A stretch of DNA of 8,988 nucleotides from an uncultured bacterium (GTDB lineage: Bacteria; Verrucomicrobiota; Kiritimatiellia; RFP12; UBA1067). The stretch lies in assembly GCA_902779075.1 (NCBI GenBank), contig CACZAK010000179.1:393-9380 (forward strand). The letters run 5' to 3'. The translations under genes and the position numbers were made by a program. Positions within the stretch are counted from its first letter, which is position 1. Each line of letters begins with the position of its first letter. Below the pieces are notes generated by a model, which had not been told where the DNA came from, did no database searches, and worked only from the letters and a program-made list of their open reading frames with translations. Shown here in pieces: positions 5,383 to 8,988 of this stretch.

Positions 5383-5991
5383 ATGGCGACAGGAAGAGGC
5401 ATCGCGTTCGTGAGGACGCAGATCACGCTCATTGAGAGCATGGCGAACAGAGAGGCCGACGAGCATCTCTGGAATCGCTTCTTCGACTTGTACTATTCGG
5501 CGATGGTGAAGTATGCGGAGATGTTCTGCGCCTCCCATGACGCCGAGGACATCGTGCAGCGCGTCCTCGTAAAGCTTGTCGGAATACTGAAGTCCGGCCG
5601 GTACGAACGGCGTCCCGGCGTCCGGTTCAGGTCCTACCTGATGACGCTCATCCGGCATGAGTTCATCGACTGGCGGCGCGAGGAGACGGCACGCGGACTC
5701 GGCGCAAAGGTGCCGATCCTTGAGGGTGCCGCCTTTTCCGTCCAGCCCGATGCGGCGGCGCGGATCGATGCGGAATGGCGCATCGCGACGCGGGCTGCCG
5801 CCGTCGAACGGGTCCTGACGAGCATGGCGATGCCGGACGCGATGCGCCGCGCATACCGCGCGTACGTCATCGAGGGCCGTCCGGCGGGCGAGGTCGCGAA
5901 GGCGCTTGGCGTCCGGCGCGGTTACGTCCTGCAGGCGAAATCAAGGATCGACGCCCGCGTCAGGGCGGTGGAGGCGCTGTATGGGGAATGA
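5383..5991 (+). CDS. ECF-type RNA polymerase sigma factor
   Basis: About 202 residues from the ATG at 5383, which has AGGAAG (5373-5378) 4 bp upstream; a GTG at 5365 or an ATG at 5440 are alternatives, the latter cutting into region 2. Region 2 runs from about residue 12 (RTQITLIES), through LWNRFFDLYYSAMVKYAEMF and HDAEDIVQRVLVKLV, to the FRSYLMTLIRHEFIDWRREE segment that binds the -10 element. Region 4 is near the end: a predicted HTH in GRPAGEVAKALGVRRGYVLQAKSRI. Regions 2 and 4 only is the ECF layout. The RTQ start and DAED..Q pattern recall sigma factors paired with Ser/Thr kinases in Planctomycetes and Verrucomicrobia. No anti-sigma gene is adjacent; the kinase gene follows at once, so control by phosphorylation is plausible. 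The acidic residues of region 2.2 (Asp-Ala-Glu-Asp) are kept. Confidence 0.88.
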   Translation: MATGRGIAFVRTQITLIESMANREADEHLWNRFFDLYYSAMVKYAEMFCASHDAEDIVQRVLVKLVGILKSGRYERRPGVRFRSYLMTLIRHEFIDWRREETARGLGAKVPILEGAAFSVQPDAAARIDAEWRIATRAAAVERVLTSMAMPDAMRRAYRAYVIEGRPAGEVAKALGVRRGYVLQAKSRIDARVRAVEALYGE

Positions 5992-6010
5992 GGACGGGAG
6001 GAACGGCGGA

Positions 6011-8347
6011 ATGCGCGAAATCAAGGCAGGTGACATGCTGGGCGGATACCGCGTGGTACGTCCGCTCGGCGGCGGCATGGGCCGCGTCTATGAGGCGGAA
6101 CACGAAGCGCTCGGCGTCAGGCGCGCGCTCAAGGTGTTTGTGGACGCATCGAGCCATGCGGAGGAGCGGAAGTCGCTCTTCCTCGCAGAGGGGCGCGCCC
6201 TCGCAAGGGTGTCGCATCCAAGGGTCGTGCGGATCCATGACTTCGTTGTCGACGAGGAGACGGGCACGCCGTACTTCTCGATGGATCTCGTCCTCTCGCC
6301 GGACGGCGTGCCGACGACCCTTGACGAGGCGTGCAGCCGTGGCATCGACGAGGAGCGTGCGACCGCCTGGTTCGCCGATGTCTGCGAGGGCCTGGACTAC
6401 ATCCACTCGCAGGGCATCGTCCACGGCGACGTGAAACTGGAGAACATCCTCATCGGACCCGACGGGCGCGCCGTGATCAGCGATTTCGGCATCTCGCGCG
6501 TCTTCGGCGACGAGGTGCGCCGCAGGTCGGATTCAGTTCCGGACGACGTTTCGGCGGATCTTTCCGCGCTTCACATGGGAACGTACGGCTATCTCGCGCC
6601 GGAACTGCTGCGCGGCGGTCCGGACGCGGCCCCGAGTCCAGAGACGGACGCCTGGTCGCTCGGCGTCATGCTCTTCCGCCTCGTCACGGGATTCTGGTTC
6701 GAGGACGACAACCGCGAGAAATGCCTTGCACTGCTGGACGACTTCGACCTCCCCTGGCGCGACGTGGTCGCCCGCCTCTGTTCGCGCAATCCGTCCGCGC
6801 GGCTTGTCGGCGGACGCCTCGCGCCGCTCGCGGAACAGGTCGCGCGCCGTCCCGCGCCCTGGCGTCGCCACGTCCGCGCCGTCGTCGCGTGTTCTGCGCT
6901 GCTCATCCTTGCCGCTGGCGCGGTCTGCGCCTGGCGCATGGCTTCACGCCGCGCCGCCGCGCCGAACCCGGTCTCCGCCGATGCCGCACCGCCGCCCGCG
7001 CCGCCACAGCCGCCTGTGACCGCCGTCCGACTGAATCCTGACGCCCCCGCCTGGCGCGAGTTCCGCAGCCGCATCGACGACGCAAGCCGCGCCGCGCTCC
7101 TCGCGCCGTTTGACGGAATGGACGCGGAGGTCGAGGGCGTGTTCCGCAACTTCATCGACAGGCAGGCGTCGTACTACTGCTACGACGCCTGCTGGCCGGA
7201 AAAGCGCGTCGGCAGGATGGACGCGCTCGTTGCCGCGCAGATGCCCAACGTCGGCGCGCCGCGCCATGCGAACGCCCCGCAGCTCCTCGTGTTGGCGGGA
7301 GAGGTCTATCGGCAGAAATGCCTTTGGTCGCTTGAACAAGGGGAGTTCCCGGACGACGTCGACCGACTTGTCGAACTGACGAAGCGCGTGGTGTCGGACG
7401 CCTCCGACAAGAGGTATGGCGCGGAATGGGCGTTTGAGATCATCGAGGCGACGCTTCCGTTCGGCCGGCTGGAGGGTCGCCGCATCGGCGCGAAGGACGC
7501 GCGCTTCCAGCAGACCGCAGACCCCTGGCTCGTCAAGATGATCCAGGCGGCGACAACGGCCGCGGAGGCGTCGCGCGCGCATGGTTCGTCCGTCTCGCCT
7601 GAAGACGCCCGTGAACACGAACAGAAACGCGCACGCGCGACACGCCTTTTCAAGGAGGCGCTGACGCTCCATCCGAAGCGCTACCGCGCGGCGGAACGGC
7701 TCATCGGACTCGCCCACGAAGACTTCGACGAGGCGAGGCGCAGCTTTGAACGCTGCCAGGAGTTCTGCTTCGACGATCTGCGCGCGTGGGAGGCATACGC
7801 CCGGACGCAGCTTGAGCTGAAAGACCCACGGCGCGAACGCCTTACCCGACTCCTCGACCGTGCGCTCGCGACGGGACGCTACGATACGTGGGTGCCGGCG
7901 TTCTACGTCATCGGACGTTGGAGGCTGCTCGCGCGATACGACAAGGAGGGTTGGACGCTTGATGACAGGGGCTGGGCATACGAGGACGACGACGTGCGGC
8001 GAAAGACGCTGGAGACGATCCGCCGCTACAGGGACAGTGCGATGCTGTCCGAGGCACCCATGCCGCGCCGCCTTGCCGTGACGGCGATGTTCGCGGCCGC
8101 CGCGCTCACCTGCGGCGACGAGGAACTTGCGGCGGAACTTGTGCGAACCATTCCGTCCGCCATGTTCTACCCGGTCCTTGGCTCCGCCATGCGAACGACA
8201 TCCCCGCTCTTCAGCAGGTTGCGCGCACTCTCGAAAACCTTGAACCAACCGATAAAGAAGAAAGAGGAACCGATTCCGCCGCGCCGCGCGGGCGGAAACG
8301 GAAAACGGAACGCGCCCCTTGACGTGAAAACGAGAAATAGAGTATAA
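6011..8347 (+). CDS. Transmembrane Ser/Thr protein kinase with large extracytoplasmic region
   Basis: 778 residues from the ATG at 6011 (GGGAGGA at 5996-6002, 8 bp upstream). An ATG at 5981, with GGAGG 6 bp upstream, is an alternative that overlaps the sigma gene by 11 bp. Kinase domain 13 to ~275: glycine loop LGGGMGRVY (19-27), Lys41, Glu60, catalytic loop HGDVKLEN (138-145), DFG (158-160), GTYGYLAPE (190-198) and DAWSLG (213-218). Catalytic residues are complete. The His-Arg-Asp is His-Gly-Asp, so this is a non-RD kinase, and the glycine loop seems one residue short. A single membrane segment follows (about 288-306), then a Pro-rich linker and ~450 residues outside the membrane, with helical TPR-like sequence at about 536-620 (ATRLFKEALTLHP ... 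LEYA-type repeats). The ectodomain may sense a ligand or protein partner. Codon use is GC-rich, like the sigma gene. Confidence 0.93.
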   Translation: MREIKAGDMLGGYRVVRPLGGGMGRVYEAEHEALGVRRALKVFVDASSHAEERKSLFLAEGRALARVSHPRVVRIHDFVVDEETGTPYFSMDLVLSPDGVPTTLDEACSRGIDEERATAWFADVCEGLDYIHSQGIVHGDVKLENILIGPDGRAVISDFGISRVFGDEVRRRSDSVPDDVSADLSALHMGTYGYLAPELLRGGPDAAPSPETDAWSLGVMLFRLVTGFWFEDDNREKCLALLDDFDLPWRDVVARLCSRNPSARLVGGRLAPLAEQVARRPAPWRRHVRAVVACSALLILAAGAVCAWRMASRRAAAPNPVSADAAPPPAPPQPPVTAVRLNPDAPAWREFRSRIDDASRAALLAPFDGMDAEVEGVFRNFIDRQASYYCYDACWPEKRVGRMDALVAAQMPNVGAPRHANAPQLLVLAGEVYRQKCLWSLEQGEFPDDVDRLVELTKRVVSDASDKRYGAEWAFEIIEATLPFGRLEGRRIGAKDARFQQTADPWLVKMIQAATTAAEASRAHGSSVSPEDAREHEQKRARATRLFKEALTLHPKRYRAAERLIGLAHEDFDEARRSFERCQEFCFDDLRAWEAYARTQLELKDPRRERLTRLLDRALATGRYDTWVPAFYVIGRWRLLARYDKEGWTLDDRGWAYEDDDVRRKTLETIRRYRDSAMLSEAPMPRRLAVTAMFAAAALTCGDEELAAELVRTIPSAMFYPVLGSAMRTTSPLFSRLRALSKTLNQPIKKKEEPIPPRRAGGNGKRNAPLDVKTRNRV

Positions 8348-8348
8348 T
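8319..8348 (+). promoter_or_regulatory. Sigma70-type promoter at the kinase 3' end
   Basis: TTGACG (8319-8324) and TATAAT (8343-8348) are separated by 18 bp, close to consensus. The kinase stop TAA (8345-8347) lies within the -10 box, so the downstream small genes have their own promoter that starts inside the kinase gene. The predicted transcript begins near 8355. Confidence 0.75.
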
Positions 8349-8396
8349 ATTCACCGCTTGGGACAAATGTATCTCGGGCGAAAAGCGAGAAAAGAC

Positions 8397-8501
8397 ATGA
8401 CGAAGGCAAGGCACAACGGCAGACGGAAAGCGTCCGACCTCGGCAAGACGGGGGCGGAGCGCTCTGCGTACGTCATGAATCCTCAAAAGGCGAGTCAGTG
8501 A
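8397..8501 (+). CDS. Possible small basic protein (34 residues)
   Basis: An ORF starting MTKARHNGRRKASDLG, rich in Arg and Lys at its front, lying about 40 bp after the predicted transcript start. The upstream stretch (GCGAGAAAAG) is only a weak ribosome binding site. It ends 31 bp before the next gene. I recognise no family. It may be a real small protein, a leader or chance. Confidence 0.3.
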   Translation: MTKARHNGRRKASDLGKTGAERSAYVMNPQKASQ

Positions 8502-8532
8502 ATTCAAGAATTCAGAAGAAGGGAGGCTCACT

Positions 8533-8769
8533 ATGTGCGAAGCAGTAGAAGAGTTCGCAGAAAAAATCGCGGTGCGCCGTGAGGCGCGCGGCAAGCGCGA
8601 GGGCAGGCGCGAGGGCAGGCGCGAGGGCGAGGCGCTTGGCAAGCGCGAGACTATGTTCGCGACGGCGAAGCGGTTGCTCGCCAACGGGAAACTCATGTTG
8701 AAAGAGATCGCCGAATGTACCGGCCTTTCGCTCGCCCAGGTCAAGAAACTCCAGCCGACGGTGGCGTGA
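8533..8769 (+). CDS. Stand-alone helix-HTH protein resembling the tail of Rpn-type transposase-nucleases
   Basis: A 78-residue protein. GGGAGG (8521-8526) lies 6 bp before the ATG. Residues 1-16 are a helix (MCEAVEEFAEKIAVRR). Residues ~20-37 are a charged repeat of four-residue (K/R)REG units. The end (about 41-76) is a short helix and HTH-like segment, TAKRLLANGKLMLKEIAECTGLSLAQVKKL. This end matches, from memory, the C-terminal tail of Rpn/PD-(D/E)xK putative transposase proteins of gut bacteria, where the EIAxxTGLSxxxVxxL motif is common; small proteins with only this tail also exist. No nuclease domain is present here. It may be a remnant of such an element or an independent small DNA-binding protein. 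It has its own promoter at 8319-8348. Confidence 0.65.
   Translation: MCEAVEEFAEKIAVRREARGKREGRREGRREGEALGKRETMFATAKRLLANGKLMLKEIAECTGLSLAQVKKLQPTVA
8593..8628 (+). repeat. 12-bp tandem repeat inside the small HTH gene
   Basis: Three successive 12-bp units (AAGCGCGAGGGC, then AGGCGCGAGGGC twice) encode three (K/R)REG units. Multiples of three keep the frame, so the charged linker can change length without loss of the protein. Confidence 0.75.
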
Positions 8770-8850
8770 TAAACATAATGACGCCCGCCCTCCATAAAAC
8801 CGCCTACAACCGCGCGAAAACGGCGCGTGCGGGCGCGTTTACGCAGTTAC

Positions 8851-8864
8851 GGGGGGGGGGGGGG
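8851..8864. repeat. Run of 14 G
   Basis: An uninterrupted homopolymer of 14 G in the non-coding DNA after the small HTH gene. Such tracts slip readily in replication and can control phase variation when next to a gene. They are also a common sequencing or assembly error spot. No gene clearly depends on it inside this window. Confidence 0.9.
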
Positions 8865-8877
8865 CACTCCTAATTGC

Positions 8878-8898
8878 GGACGCGCCTGTAGCGCGTTC
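8878..8898. repeat. Hairpin with GGACGCGC/GCGCGTTC arms
   Basis: An 8-bp stem (arms 8878-8885 and 8891-8898, one G-T wobble) around the loop CTGTA. It could be part of a small RNA or a palindromic repeat. No T-run follows, so it is not a standard intrinsic terminator. Confidence 0.45.
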
Positions 8899-8922
8899 TA
8901 TGCCGCCGTAAAAGGCGAATCA

Positions 8923-8961
8923 GAGGCGACTTGCCGCGCACCATGCGCGACGAGTCGCCTT
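8923..8961. repeat. Long imperfect hairpin
   Basis: AGGCGAC (8924-8930) pairs with GTCGCCT (8954-8960) and CGCGCA (8935-8940) with TGCGCG (8944-8949), closing a 3-base loop CCA. Of the four positions between the stems, three can pair (one as wobble), leaving one mismatch in a ~17-bp stem. TCAGAG (8920-8925) and CTCTGA (8974-8979) offer a competing outer pairing. This is very stable for a random stretch. It could be a structured RNA, the end of a mobile element or a repeat family member; no T-tract follows it directly. Confidence 0.55.
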
Positions 8962-8988
8962 GCGTGTTTCTGTCTCTGAACTTCAAAC

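Noticed and set aside
6944..8248. A 434-codon open frame on the minus strand
   Set aside because: It is antisense to the well-supported kinase ectodomain. GC-rich codon use leaves long open frames opposite real genes, and its translation is Arg-rich with no recognisable motif.
8500..8514. GAATTCA repeated twice with one base between
   Set aside because: Short and built on a six-base palindrome; too little to call an operator and partly within the end of a small ORF.
8211..8795. A 194-codon minus-strand frame across the end of the kinase and the small HTH gene
   Set aside because: It is antisense to two + strand genes with ribosome binding sites, and its product is a low-complexity Ser/Arg/Pro-rich sequence caused by the 12-bp repeats.
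8810..8845. A GC-rich stretch with GCGCG repeats after the small HTH gene as a terminator
   Set aside because: The arms are short or bulged and no T-run follows, so an intrinsic terminator is not supported.
8770..8988. An integron attC-like site
   Set aside because: There are hairpins, but the conserved end motifs (RYYYAAC and GTTRRRY) are not found at the proper places.

Overview
The window reads as bacterial chromosome from a fairly GC-rich organism. The mix of genes fits the Verrucomicrobiota/Kiritimatiellota/Lentisphaerota neighbourhood of gut or rumen bacteria: a Blc-type lipocalin, a sulfatase-modifying-factor-like lipoprotein, a DUF4143 ATPase, a Phd/PIN toxin-antitoxin pair, an ECF sigma factor joined to a transmembrane Ser/Thr kinase, and a stand-alone basic HTH tail of the Rpn-nuclease type. 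That placement is inference from gene content; there is no rRNA or other marker here. All supported genes are on the + strand.

Layout. 1-316: C-terminal end of a Blc-like lipocalin. 360-1123: an unrecognised lipoprotein, then a small antitoxin-like protein without a visible toxin. 1124-1205: a gap with a 14-bp tandem repeat and a GGGTC-A-GACCC palindrome. 1206-2204: a lipoprotein with an FGE/SUMF1 domain that has lost one of the two catalytic cysteines. 2205-2641: a 437-bp gap with two promoter-like -10 boxes, two very small ORFs (one may be the front of a gene broken by a single TGA) and a 12-bp palindrome. 2642-3940: AAA ATPase with a DUF4143 C-terminus. 3962-4507: lipoprotein with a carboxypeptidase-regulatory-like domain. 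4610-5226: Phd-like antitoxin and PIN-domain toxin, overlapping by one base behind a clear extended -10. 5383-5991 and 6011-8347: ECF sigma factor and transmembrane Ser/Thr kinase with a large periplasmic region. 8319-8348: a good sigma70-type promoter whose -10 contains the kinase stop codon, driving two small basic ORFs. 8770-8988: non-coding DNA with a run of 14 G and two strong hairpins.

How the parts work together. The sigma factor and kinase form a probable signalling pair: the kinase would sense something outside the cytoplasmic membrane and act on the neighbouring sigma factor. The antitoxin and toxin form a self-contained addiction module. The lipoproteins are AT-richer by eye than the sigma-kinase block and look like accessory genes. 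I found no CRISPR array, complete insertion sequence, tRNA or rRNA. No wholly new multi-gene system can be proved from sequence alone. The best leads are the sigma-kinase pair with its shortened glycine loop, the Cys-deficient FGE lipoprotein, and the operator-like palindrome at the ATPase promoter.
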